A model generated the notes under the pieces. It worked only from the letters and a program-made list of their open reading frames with translations. It was not told where the DNA came from and did not search any database. This document shows, piece after piece, positions 55,556 through 63,585 of a DNA stretch of 64,000 nucleotides. Where the stretch lies: assembly GCF_019972295.1 (NCBI RefSeq), contig NZ_BLJA01000001.1, positions 1,760,117-1,824,116 of the forward strand. Reading direction: 5' to 3'. Both the position numbers and the translations under genes were made by a program. The stretch is from Geobacter sp. AOG2. GTDB taxonomy: Bacteria; Desulfobacterota; Desulfuromonadia; Geobacterales; Pseudopelobacteraceae. The number at the start of each line of letters is the position of its first letter. The stretch's first letter is position 1.

Positions 55556-56875
55556 ATGCCGTTCCCCGGACATTCCCGTTTTAGTCTGATCCAGAAGATG
55601 ATCATCAGCTTTGCCCTCTGCGGAGTATGCATGATGGCTGCGCTGGTGTATGCCGTTGCAGGGCTGGGCACGATGCACCGCATGGAGGAGGAAATTGCCC
55701 AAAACGACTTGGCTGCGGCGACCATTACCATAACCCTGCGCGAAATGATGCTGACACAGGAGCGCTATGTCGGCAAGTTTCAGATTTTGCACCAGCCGGA
55801 ATTTCGTGAACTTTACGACCAGAATGCGGAAAAATTCCGCTCCGAGCTGGCCTCGTTACAGCGTGTCTACCAAGGGGACGGTGTCGACAGGCTTGTGGCG
55901 GCATACGCGACGTACACCAATCTGGCCAGGCAGGTGTTCGGCGGTCGGAATGTCGATGCCACTGCCATGAAGCGGGCCACGGCGCAGGTGGAAGGTCTTA
56001 TCGAACATATCCGGGTGGAGCAGAAGGAGTCCCTGGCGAACAAGCTGAAGCTGTCCGACGAAAAAGAGGCCAAGACCGTCACCCGCTCTATAGGGTTGGC
56101 TTTTGTCGGCGTGCTGTCGGCCTTTCTGGTGGCCGGCTACCTGATTTACACCTTCGCTTCGTCAATCGGTAAGCTGCAAACCGCAACCCATCGCATTGCT
56201 GCCGGGGATTTCGACCACAATCCCGGCATTCCGCCGGGGGACGAGATCGGTACCCTGGCGCAGGATTTTACGCGTATGGCTGCCAGGCTCAAGGAACTGG
56301 AGCAAATAAGCCTTGACGCCAGCCCCCTGACGCGCCTGCCCGGCAACATCGCCATTGAACGCTCCATCAGTCGACGGTTACGTGAACGGCTGCCGTTTGC
56401 CATGTGTTACCTGGATCTGGACAACTTCAAATCCTACAATGATCGCTACGGCTACATCAAAGCCAGTGAAATACTGCGCGAGACAGGTGAGTTGATCCAT
56501 AACGCCGTCAAACGCCTGAATGACCCCGATGCCTTTGTCGGGCACATCGGCGGTGACGATTTTGTCGTCATCGTCAGCGCTCAACTGGCCAAGGCGGCCT
56601 GCCAGACGATCATCCAGGAGTTCGATGCCATGATCCCGTTCTTTTACTCGGACGAGGACCGGGCTGCCGGCTCATTCGAAGGGGTTGACCGGTACGGCGT
56701 GCCCCGTGTCTTTCCGCTCATATCCATGTCGATTGCCGTACTTGTCTGCGAGCCGGGGGATTATGCTACCGCCGCCGAGATTGCAACGGCCGCGGCCGAG
56801 GTCAAGGATCACGTCAAGGAATCATCGGGCAGCAACTATATCATCGTGAGGGAGGCAGGCAACTGTGATGCCTGA
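55556..56875 (+). CDS. membrane-bound HAMP-GGDEF protein, possible Hypr-type dinucleotide cyclase
   Basis: The 439-residue sensor has a first membrane helix at about 12-36, a periplasmic helical domain (40-176), a second membrane helix (178-201), a HAMP linker (199-252) and a GGDEF domain. The catalytic loop is GGDDF (332-336), an allowed form. The nucleotide-specificity residue is unusual: NDRYGYIKAS places Ser304 nine residues after Asn295, the spacing of PleD Asn335 to Asp344. Ser at this position is the reported mark of Hypr GGDEF enzymes such as Geobacter GacA, which make cyclic AMP-GMP. No DxLTG motif is seen; SPLTRLPGN replaces it. It is coupled to a lipoprotein-like gene. Confidence 0.85.
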   Translation: MPFPGHSRFSLIQKMIISFALCGVCMMAALVYAVAGLGTMHRMEEEIAQNDLAAATITITLREMMLTQERYVGKFQILHQPEFRELYDQNAEKFRSELASLQRVYQGDGVDRLVAAYATYTNLARQVFGGRNVDATAMKRATAQVEGLIEHIRVEQKESLANKLKLSDEKEAKTVTRSIGLAFVGVLSAFLVAGYLIYTFASSIGKLQTATHRIAAGDFDHNPGIPPGDEIGTLAQDFTRMAARLKELEQISLDASPLTRLPGNIAIERSISRRLRERLPFAMCYLDLDNFKSYNDRYGYIKASEILRETGELIHNAVKRLNDPDAFVGHIGGDDFVVIVSAQLAKAACQTIIQEFDAMIPFFYSDEDRAAGSFEGVDRYGVPRVFPLISMSIAVLVCEPGDYATAAEIATAAAEVKDHVKESSGSNYIIVREAGNCDA

Positions 56876-57392
56876 ACGGATCATTGCGCTCATGCTGGCG
56901 CTCATGCTGGCACTTGCCGGAGGCGGGTGCGGCATGTTGCGGAACAAACCGTTTCCCGAGCCCGGTTCGGCTGTTGAACAGGAACGCCGCTTCGCCGGGG
57001 CACTGCATTATCTGATGCAGGGAAAAGAGCGGGAGGCACAAGGACTGTTAGAAAAGGTTATAGACGGCCAAGCGTTGTCCGGCGTGACGGATGAAGCGCT
57101 TTTTCGACTTGCCCTGCTCTATCTGCGTGACGAAGGGGGGAAGGGCGATACTCATGCCCATGCTCTGTTGGTTCGATTGAAAAAGGAGTATCCCCGCAGC
57201 ATCTGGACCCGGCAGGCGGCACCTTTAATTGCATATCTGGCGGGAGTGGGCTCACTTCGCGACAACCAGCGTGAGCTGAAAATCCTGCGAGAGCGAAACT
57301 TATCCCTCACCCGCGAGAACAAGGAACTGCACCAAAGTCTCGATCGCCTGAAAAATCTGGATCTTGAGCTGGACCAAAAGATCAAGCGCTGA
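56865..57392 (+). CDS. probable lipoprotein with C-terminal coiled coil
   Basis: The 175-residue protein starts inside the GGDEF gene at GTG 56865, nine bases after GGAGG; ATG 56868 is also possible. It has a hydrophobic leader (IIALMLALMLALAGGGCGML) with Gly-Gly-Gly-Cys, a weak lipobox. A TPR-like helical part (LHYLMQGKEREAQGLLEKVI) and a C-terminal coiled coil rich in Leu, Glu and Arg (LKILRERNLSLTRENKEL) follow. It may be the periplasmic partner of the GGDEF sensor; the role is otherwise unknown. Confidence 0.65.
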   Translation: MMPERIIALMLALMLALAGGGCGMLRNKPFPEPGSAVEQERRFAGALHYLMQGKEREAQGLLEKVIDGQALSGVTDEALFRLALLYLRDEGGKGDTHAHALLVRLKKEYPRSIWTRQAAPLIAYLAGVGSLRDNQRELKILRERNLSLTRENKELHQSLDRLKNLDLELDQKIKR

Positions 57393-57556
57393 ACATGGAC
57401 CTTATCAAAGCGCATGAACCAAGATCTGTTTGCAGCTACGCCCGGTCGACCATCTGCCCACTTGTGAAGCCGGGCAATGGCATGGCTGCCACGGAAGTAT
57501 TCTGATCTTGATCTGCTAGCTCCACTTATCCTTCATAATTCCAGGGAGAAGGGGAG

Positions 57557-58681
57557 TCACGCGGTGCGTTTTTTTTGTTCACTCCCCAGATATTCCCCCA
57601 GAAAGGCCCCTTTGTATTCCATGAACCGGTTGTTGGCGATCGCCTCCCTGATCTCTGCCATCATGGTCAGGTAGAAGTGGATATTGTGCAGGGCGGACAA
57701 TACCGCCGACAGCACCTCGTTGGCGACGAACAGGTGATGGAGATAGGCGCGGGTAAAATGACGGCAGGTATAGCAGTCGCAACTGGGGTCGATGGGGAAA
57801 AAGTCGCGTTTGTAGCTCTTGTTGGTCAGGCGAATCTTACCCCGTCGGGTGAAGAGTGTGGCACTGCGGGCGTAACGGGTTGGAATGACGCAGTCGAACA
57901 TGTCGATGCCGCGTTCGACGCTCTCCAGTATGTCCTCGGGCAGGCCAACCCCCATCAGGTAGCGTGGTTTGTTGTCCGGCAAGTGGGGCGCTGTCCAGCC
58001 CACTACCTTTTTGAGCAGTTCCAGCCCCTCGCCGACGCTGACTCCGCCGATGGCGTAGCCGGGCAGGTCCAATTTGCGCATCTCGCGGGCGCACATGGCC
58101 CGCAGATCCTCGTAAACACTTCCCTGGACGATGCCGAACAGAGCCTGGCCGTTGTCGGTCATGGCATTTTGGCACTCCTTGAGCCAGCGGATGGTTTTGC
58201 GGGTTGACTGTTCGGCATACGCTTTATCGCAGGGGTAGGGGATACACTCGTCGAAGGCCATGATGATGTCGGCCCCCAGGTCCTGTTGGATTCGGGTGGC
58301 ACTGGCCGGGTCGAGATAGATCTCCTCACCGGTCACCTCATGTTTGAAAAAGACGCCGTCCGCGGTGATCCGTTTGTTGGGAAGCGAAAAAACCTGGAAT
58401 CCGCCGGAATCGGTCAGGATCGGCTTGTCCCACGCCATGAACTTGTGCAGGCCTCCGGCCTTTTTCACCAGACCTTCACCAGGTTGCAGGTGGAGGTGAT
58501 AGGTATTGCTGAGGATAATCCTTGCGCCGGTCTCTTCAATCTGCGCCGGGGTGAGCGGTTTCATGGCGCCGTGGGTGGCCACCGGCATGAAAATGGGCGT
58601 GGGTATTTCGCCACGGGAAGTGGTGACAATCCCCAGACGGGCAGCGGAATGCTTGTCTTTTTTGATCAAATGGAATAACAT
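57557..58681 (-). CDS. tgt: queuine/preQ1 tRNA-ribosyltransferase
   Basis: The 374-residue TIM-barrel enzyme exchanges guanine for preQ1 at tRNA position 34. It contains ILSNTYHLHLQPGEGLVKKAGGL, the active-site region LTDSGGFQVFSL, the PreQ1 pocket AIGGVSVGEG and the zinc Cys/His cluster in DPSCDCYTCRHFTRAYLHHL. Length is normal. It is monocistronic. queD and queE lie about 28 kb away; the other queuosine genes are not in the window. Confidence 0.95.
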   Translation of the reverse strand: MLFHLIKKDKHSAARLGIVTTSRGEIPTPIFMPVATHGAMKPLTPAQIEETGARIILSNTYHLHLQPGEGLVKKAGGLHKFMAWDKPILTDSGGFQVFSLPNKRITADGVFFKHEVTGEEIYLDPASATRIQQDLGADIIMAFDECIPYPCDKAYAEQSTRKTIRWLKECQNAMTDNGQALFGIVQGSVYEDLRAMCAREMRKLDLPGYAIGGVSVGEGLELLKKVVGWTAPHLPDNKPRYLMGVGLPEDILESVERGIDMFDCVIPTRYARSATLFTRRGKIRLTNKSYKRDFFPIDPSCDCYTCRHFTRAYLHHLFVANEVLSAVLSALHNIHFYLTMMAEIREAIANNRFMEYKGAFLGEYLGSEQKKRTA

Positions 58682-58877
58682 TTAGCCCCTCGTTATTAAG
58701 TCCGTTCTAAAGCCGTTCGCATCATAACCACGACGACAGCATCACTGGAAGGTGCTGGTGTGAATCATGTCATGTGTCCCCAACCAAGAGTTGCAACAGC
58801 GTGTAGCTTACTATCAGAATGTCAACCCAAATGCAATCCCGCTGACGACTGGGATGCTGAGGTGTTTTAACGGTATT
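58682..58877. other. spacer between tgt and the frd promoter
   Basis: Roughly 200 bases upstream of both tgt (minus) and frdC (plus). A TTGACA-like -35 (reverse of 58820-58825) could serve tgt but has no good -10. No RNA gene or repeat recognised. Confidence 0.3.
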
Positions 58878-58923
58878 CTGTATACACAAAACCCTTGCAA
58901 TTTTTTATAACGGTGTTTACTAT
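58878..58923 (+). promoter_or_regulatory. promoter and TGTATAC site of frdCAB
   Basis: TTGCAA (58895-58900), 17 bases, TACTAT (58918-58923). CTGTATACAC (58878-58887) ends seven bases before the -35 and shares the TGTATAC core with the icd promoter region. About 200 bases of leader follow before the frdC start. Confidence 0.6.
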
Positions 58924-59005
58924 GCCCTGTCTGGATTTCGCAGAGGAACCTATTTGGCATTAATTGCATGACTGCCGCATCTAAATACACTCGAAGGAGG
59001 ATGGA

Positions 59006-59092
59006 ATGCAGGTTGTCTTAAGGTTGTGCTGGCGTGGTCCCCCGCGATTTTCCCGTTTTCCGCATGATTTACACTCATTCAAACTCAACTGA
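59006..59092 (+). CDS. possible 28-aa leader peptide of frdC
   Basis: ATG 59006 has a strong AGGAGG five bases upstream and encodes a 28-residue basic peptide rich in Arg, Pro and Phe. Its TGA overlaps an ATG (TGATG at 59090-59094) that begins an in-frame 14-codon extension of frdC. This arrangement suggests a translated leader that couples to frdC, although the main frdC start at 59134 has its own AAGGA site. It could be chance, but the ribosome-binding site is among the strongest in the region. Confidence 0.35.
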   Translation: MQVVLRLCWRGPPRFSRFPHDLHSFKLN

Positions 59093-59133
59093 TGTTCAAG
59101 CAGTATCACCATTTTGAAAAGGAAGGAACTTTT

Positions 59134-59802
59134 ATGCAACTGTCATCCTCGTCTATCGGCAGAAAGATCCTGATGGCGGTCACAGGCCAGCTTATGATCC
59201 TGTTTGTCCTGGTCCATCTGATCGGCAACACGACTATCTTTGGGTGGCTTCATGGGGGCATCAACGCCTACGCCGAGCATCTCCACGCTTTGCCGCCGCT
59301 CGTGTGGGCATTTCGGCTCTTCATGCTGGCGGCCGTTTCCATTCACATCTGGTACGGCATTCAGTTGACCATCGAGAACCGCGGCGGCAGACCGCAGCAG
59401 TATGCCGTCAAGGCAACCCAGAAGGCCACCTTCGCCAGTGAGAACATGATCTGGAGCGGCCTCCTCATCCTTGCTTTCATTGTGTATCATCTGCTGCACT
59501 TCACTATGAAAGTGATTCCGGGCATGGCGCTGGTGACCGACGCCGAGGGTACGGTCAACGTATATACCATGGTGGTTTCCAGTTTCCAGAGCTTCTTTGT
59601 GTTCTCCATCTATGCAGGCGCAATGGTGGCCCTGTTCCTCCACCTCTCCCACGGTATCCAGAGTTCCTCGCAAACTATAGGCTGTAGTAATGATCGCACG
59701 CTACCAGTCATTGTAAAGGCGAGCACGCTGGTGGCTCTGGCCTTGCTGTTGGGGTACGTTGCCATCCCGTTGTCAATTATTTCTGGATTTCTGAAAGGTT
59801 AA
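59134..59802 (+). CDS. sdhC: succinate dehydrogenase/fumarate reductase cytochrome b subunit (b558 family)
   Basis: The 222-residue membrane anchor holds heme b and passes electrons to or from menaquinone. Five hydrophobic segments are visible: [21 protein letters not shown], the next with [66 protein letters not shown] and the terminal [18 protein letters not shown]. Several His suit axial ligands. ATG 59134 (AAGGAACTTTT) is chosen over an in-frame ATG at 59092 that would add 14 atypical residues. It is the first gene of the CAB operon. Confidence 0.88.
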   Translation: MQLSSSSIGRKILMAVTGQLMILFVLVHLIGNTTIFGWLHGGINAYAEHLHALPPLVWAFRLFMLAAVSIHIWYGIQLTIENRGGRPQQYAVKATQKATFASENMIWSGLLILAFIVYHLLHFTMKVIPGMALVTDAEGTVNVYTMVVSSFQSFFVFSIYAGAMVALFLHLSHGIQSSSQTIGCSNDRTLPVIVKASTLVALALLLGYVAIPLSIISGFLKG

Positions 59803-59812
59803 GGGGGTTACC

Positions 59813-61729
59813 GTGATACTTGATGGAAAATGTCCAACCGGACCAATTGAGCAAACCTGGGACAAACACCGCTTTGACCTGAAGCTGGTAAATCCCGCCA
59901 ATAAACGTAAATACAACGTCATCGTGGTCGGCACCGGCCTGGCCGGTGGTGCCGCCGCCGCCACTCTCGGGGAGTTGGGCTACAACGTGCAGGCATTCTG
60001 TTATCAGGATTCGCCCCGGCGCGCCCATTCTATCGCTGCTCAGGGCGGGATCAACGCCGCCAAGGCGTATCCCAACGACGGCGACTCCATCTACCGCCTG
60101 TTCTACGACACCATCAAGGGGGGTGACTTCCGTGCCCGTGAGGCCGACGTGTGGCGCCTGGCCCAGGTGTCCAACAACATCATCGACCAGTGCGTGGCCC
60201 AAGGCGTGCCCTTTGCACGTGACTACGCCGGCTACCTTGACAACCGCTCCTTCGGTGGCGCCCAGGTGTCCCGTACGTTCTATGCCCGCGGTCAAACGGG
60301 GCAACAACTCCTGTTGGGCGCCTATGCAGCCCTGTCCCGCCAGATCAAGGCAGGTACGGTCAAGATGTACAACCGCCGCGAGATGCTTGATCTGGTCGTT
60401 GTTGACGGCGTGGCCAAGGGAATTACGGTGCGCAACCTGATCTCCGGCGAACTGGAAAGCTATGCGGCCGATGCGGTTTGCCTCTGCACCGGCGGCTACG
60501 TGAACGTTTTCTATCTCTCCACCAACGCCATGGGATGCTCGGTCACGGCCAACTGGAAGGCCCACAAGAAAGGCGCTTTCTTCGCCAACCCTTGCTACAC
60601 CCAGATCCATCCGACCTGCATTCCCCAGGCTGGCGACTATCAATCCAAGCTGACCCTCATGTCGGAGTCTCTGCGCAATGACGGCCGTTGCTGGGTGCCC
60701 AAGAAGAAAGAAGACCTGGGCAAGCATCCCAACGATATCGCGGAAGAGGATCGCGATTACTACCTCGAGCGCAAGTATCCCTCCTTCGGCAACTTGGCCC
60801 CCCGTGACATCGCCTCCCGCGCCGCCAAGGAACAGTGCGACGATGGTCGCGGCGTCGGCCCGGGCGGCCGTGGCGTGTATCTGGATTTCAGCAGTGCCAT
60901 CAAACGCGTCGGCGAAGACACCATTCGTGAACGCTACGGCAATCTGTTCGAGATGTATGAGAAGATCACTGACGAAAATGGTTACAAACGCCCCATGCGT
61001 ATGTATCCCGCGCCGCACTACTCCATGGGCGGTTTGTGGGTCGATTACAACCTGATGAGCAATGTCCCCGGCCTGTTTGTGCTGGGCGAAGCCAACTTCT
61101 CGGTCCATGGCGCCAACCGCCTGGGTGCCTCGGCCCTCATGCAGGGTCTGGCCGACGGTTACTTCGTCATCCCCTACACCATCGGCGGCTACCTTGCCAC
61201 GGTCAAACCCTCTGGCACGGCCACCGACAACCCCGAGTTCAAGAAGTCGGTGGATGATGTGGCGGCATATCGCGACAGACTGCTCAAAATCAACGGCAAA
61301 AAGACCGTCAGCGAATTCATGCGGGAGCTGGGCGGCCTCATGTGGGAAAACTGCGGTATGGCCCGCAGCAAGGAGTCTCTGGAGACCAACCTCAAGAAAA
61401 TTCCAGCCCTGAGGGAAGAGTTCTGGAAGAATGTCAAGGTCACCGGGACCGGTAACGATCTCAATCAGGATCTGGAAAACGCTGGCCGTACCGCCGACTT
61501 CCTGGAGTTCGGTGAACTGCTCTGCCGCGATGCCCTGCACCGCAATGAGTCGTGCGGCGGCCACTTCCGCGTGGAATACCAGTACGACGACGGTGAAGCC
61601 AAGCGCAACGACGTGGACTACTGCTATGTCGGTGCCTGGGAATACAAAGGCGATAATAAAGAGTCAGAACTACACAAGGAGCCGTTAAAGTTCGATAACG
61701 TACATCTCGCCGTAAGGAGCTACAAATAA
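59813..61729 (+). CDS. sdhA: succinate dehydrogenase/fumarate reductase flavoprotein subunit
   Basis: The 638-residue FAD subunit interconverts succinate and fumarate. It carries the dinucleotide motif [22 protein letters not shown] at residue 33, the FAD-linking region [18 protein letters not shown], substrate residues HPTCIP and the active-site segment [11 protein letters not shown], and [28 protein letters not shown] 59813 follows AAGGGGG. In relatives of this group the same complex can act in either direction (inference). Confidence 0.96.
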   Translation: MILDGKCPTGPIEQTWDKHRFDLKLVNPANKRKYNVIVVGTGLAGGAAAATLGELGYNVQAFCYQDSPRRAHSIAAQGGINAAKAYPNDGDSIYRLFYDTIKGGDFRAREADVWRLAQVSNNIIDQCVAQGVPFARDYAGYLDNRSFGGAQVSRTFYARGQTGQQLLLGAYAALSRQIKAGTVKMYNRREMLDLVVVDGVAKGITVRNLISGELESYAADAVCLCTGGYVNVFYLSTNAMGCSVTANWKAHKKGAFFANPCYTQIHPTCIPQAGDYQSKLTLMSESLRNDGRCWVPKKKEDLGKHPNDIAEEDRDYYLERKYPSFGNLAPRDIASRAAKEQCDDGRGVGPGGRGVYLDFSSAIKRVGEDTIRERYGNLFEMYEKITDENGYKRPMRMYPAPHYSMGGLWVDYNLMSNVPGLFVLGEANFSVHGANRLGASALMQGLADGYFVIPYTIGGYLATVKPSGTATDNPEFKKSVDDVAAYRDRLLKINGKKTVSEFMRELGGLMWENCGMARSKESLETNLKKIPALREEFWKNVKVTGTGNDLNQDLENAGRTADFLEFGELLCRDALHRNESCGGHFRVEYQYDDGEAKRNDVDYCYVGAWEYKGDNKESELHKEPLKFDNVHLAVRSYK

Positions 61730-62487
61730 TGAGCGATCACAAGACCATGACACTGACCCTCATCGTGTGGCGCCAGAAGGGGCCTAACGATCCCGGCAAA
61801 TTCGAAACCTATACCGCTAAGGGCATCACTGATCATCACTCCTTCCTGGAGATGCTCGATGTCGTCAACGAAGACCTGATCCACGCCGGCAAGGAGCCGA
61901 TCGTCTTCGATCACGACTGCCGCGAAGGCATCTGCGGCATGTGCTCCCAGGTCATCAACGGCAAGGCGCATGGCGGCCAGGAGCGCACCACGGTCTGCCA
62001 GCTTCACATGCGCAAGTTCAAAGATGGGGACACTATCTATATCGAACCCTGGAGAGCTCGCGCTTTTCCGATCATCAAGGATCTGATCGTGGACCGCTCC
62101 GCCCTCGATACCATCGTCCAGGCCGGTGCCTACGTTTCCTGCCATACCGGCGGGGTGCCCGACGGCAACGCCATCCTGATCCCGAAACCGGCTGCCGATG
62201 AGGCCATGGACGCCGCCGAATGTATCGGCTGCGGGGCCTGTGTGGCCGGTTGCCCCAACGGCGCCGCCATGCTGTTCACCGGCGCCAAGGTATCCCAATA
62301 CGCGCTTCTGCCCCAGGGCAAATCAGAGGCAGCTACGCGTGTCAAGAATCTGGTTGAAGCCATGGCACAGTGCGGATTTGGTAATTGCACCAATCACTAC
62401 GAGTGCCAGGTAGCCTGCCCCAAGGGAATCAACGTCAAGTTCATTGCGCGAATGAACCGCGAATTTTTGAAGGCTCAGTTTTCCTAA
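61729..62487 (+). CDS. sdhB: succinate dehydrogenase/fumarate reductase iron-sulfur subunit
   Basis: The 252-residue subunit has the [2Fe-2S] set [20 protein letters not shown], then C-terminal [4Fe-4S] and [3Fe-4S] sets [17 protein letters not shown] and [15 protein letters not shown]. The start shares one base with the sdhA stop (TAATG). It completes the CAB operon and is followed by a strong terminator. Electrons pass from FAD through these clusters to the SdhC heme. Confidence 0.95.
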   Translation: MSDHKTMTLTLIVWRQKGPNDPGKFETYTAKGITDHHSFLEMLDVVNEDLIHAGKEPIVFDHDCREGICGMCSQVINGKAHGGQERTTVCQLHMRKFKDGDTIYIEPWRARAFPIIKDLIVDRSALDTIVQAGAYVSCHTGGVPDGNAILIPKPAADEAMDAAECIGCGACVAGCPNGAAMLFTGAKVSQYALLPQGKSEAATRVKNLVEAMAQCGFGNCTNHYECQVACPKGINVKFIARMNREFLKAQFS

Positions 62488-62518
62488 TTCTGTTATGCCT
62501 TAAGCCGTTATGTGTTAC

Positions 62519-62553
62519 AATCGGGGCACCCTGCTGGGCGCCCCGATTTTTTT
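62519..62553 (+). terminator. terminator after frdCAB
   Basis: AATCGGGGC pairs with GCCCCGATT around ACCCTGCTGGGC and is followed by T7. It separates the respiratory operon from the Cas6-like gene. Confidence 0.9.
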
Positions 62554-62573
62554 GTCGCAAATGAGGTCATGCA

Positions 62574-63494
62574 TTGGATTTCAGTTTCGTTCACCTCCGT
62601 TTCACCATTCGTACCCGCGACACCTCACGTCTGGTTTCGTATCTGTATCGCAGTGGCCCGGACTTTGCCGAGGTGTTCAGGCGTATTGTCTGCCGCAGGA
62701 ATGCCACCGAATGTTCCGACGATCCAAGCTGCACCGACTGTCCTCGTCGTGTTTTGTTCGGTCAGCAGCTTGGTGCCGACCCGTCCGCAGTGAAGTGCCA
62801 TCAAAAGCCCCCTTTACCGTTCATTTTTTCCTTTCCCACCCACGGCACAACCTCAAAACAGGCTGATAGCTTTACCTGCACGCTCGTTCTGGTGGGAAAG
62901 GCACTCAATCATACAACGGAATTCATCAAAGCCCTGAGCTCCCTGCTCATAAACGGATGCCAGGTCGGGCAATTCGCCGAAGCAACCATCTCCCTAGTGG
63001 AATCGCTGGATTTTTACGGAAATCCAACGACGATAGCCGTTGGGGTGGTCGCGCCGGACACGGGAAATCTGGTCACACTCGACGCTCAAGGCATCGTTGA
63101 CAGTCGCTGCCGTCCGACCGATACCGTGGGAATTGCCTTCATAACCCCGCTTAAACTGGCAAAAACCGGCAAGATCATGTGTTCGTTTGATGCCGGACAG
63201 TTCCTTCGTTCGCTGATGCGCAGGGTTTCCGCTCTGGCTTATTACTATTGTAGCTATGAAATGCGAGACAACTTCCGCGAGTATGCCTATGCCGCCAACC
63301 GCATTGAACTCCTGGAAGACAATTTTTTCTTCGCCGATGCGGGGCATCGGTCCCTGGCGCTGTCCGGGGTCTTGGGAAACGGCGTCATGAGCGGCGATTT
63401 CAACGATCTCATGCCGTTTCTCGCGTTGGGAGAGTACCTGCATCTTGGTAAAGGGGCTTCCTACGGGATGGGGCAGTACCGGTTGTCTTGGTGA
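62574..63494 (+). CDS. cas6: Cas6-like RAMP endoribonuclease, isolated
   Basis: The 306-residue protein starts at TTG (GAGGT seven bases upstream). It has a RAMP-type first domain with a cysteine-rich stretch (Cys in CRRNATECSDDPSCTDC) and a C-terminal Gly-rich loop HLGKGASYGMGQYRL, the pattern of Cas6 precrRNA endonucleases that cut CRISPR repeats. The central STIAVGVV-like segments and FITPLKL fit the fold. No other cas gene or repeat array lies within the window, either upstream (respiratory operon) or in the 500 bases after it. It could serve an array elsewhere or have another RNA target. Confidence 0.72.
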   Translation: MDFSFVHLRFTIRTRDTSRLVSYLYRSGPDFAEVFRRIVCRRNATECSDDPSCTDCPRRVLFGQQLGADPSAVKCHQKPPLPFIFSFPTHGTTSKQADSFTCTLVLVGKALNHTTEFIKALSSLLINGCQVGQFAEATISLVESLDFYGNPTTIAVGVVAPDTGNLVTLDAQGIVDSRCRPTDTVGIAFITPLKLAKTGKIMCSFDAGQFLRSLMRRVSALAYYYCSYEMRDNFREYAYAANRIELLEDNFFFADAGHRSLALSGVLGNGVMSGDFNDLMPFLALGEYLHLGKGASYGMGQYRLSW

Positions 63495-63510
63495 AAACTC
63501 TGTTTTTGGC

Positions 63511-63539
63511 TCGCAACTTTGCGTGTCGCTCGGTATAAT
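63511..63539 (+). promoter_or_regulatory. promoter of polysaccharide deacetylase gene
   Basis: A perfect TATAAT (63534-63539) follows a weak TCGCAA (63511-63516) by 17 bases. The start codon lies about 45 bases downstream. Confidence 0.45.
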
Positions 63540-63585
63540 TGACGAAAAAATATAATTACTGTATTTTTTAAAATTCTGGAGGAAT

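Noticed and set aside
58924-59133. Cyclic dinucleotide GEMM riboswitch in the frdC leader or other spacers
   Set aside because: Because of the Hypr-like cyclase I looked for the GEMM core in the longer spacers and saw no match.
59777-61564. 595-codon open frame on the minus strand opposite the flavoprotein gene
   Set aside because: It is wholly antisense to sdhA, whose plus-strand protein carries all family motifs. High G+C codon bias creates long open frames on the opposite strand, and the translation has no recognisable domain.
63507-63522. Sigma-54-like -24/-12 pair TGGCTC...TTGC upstream of the deacetylase
   Set aside because: The distance between the GG and GC elements is one base longer than the strict spacing, and a sigma-70 TATAAT with a 17-base spacer lies just downstream.
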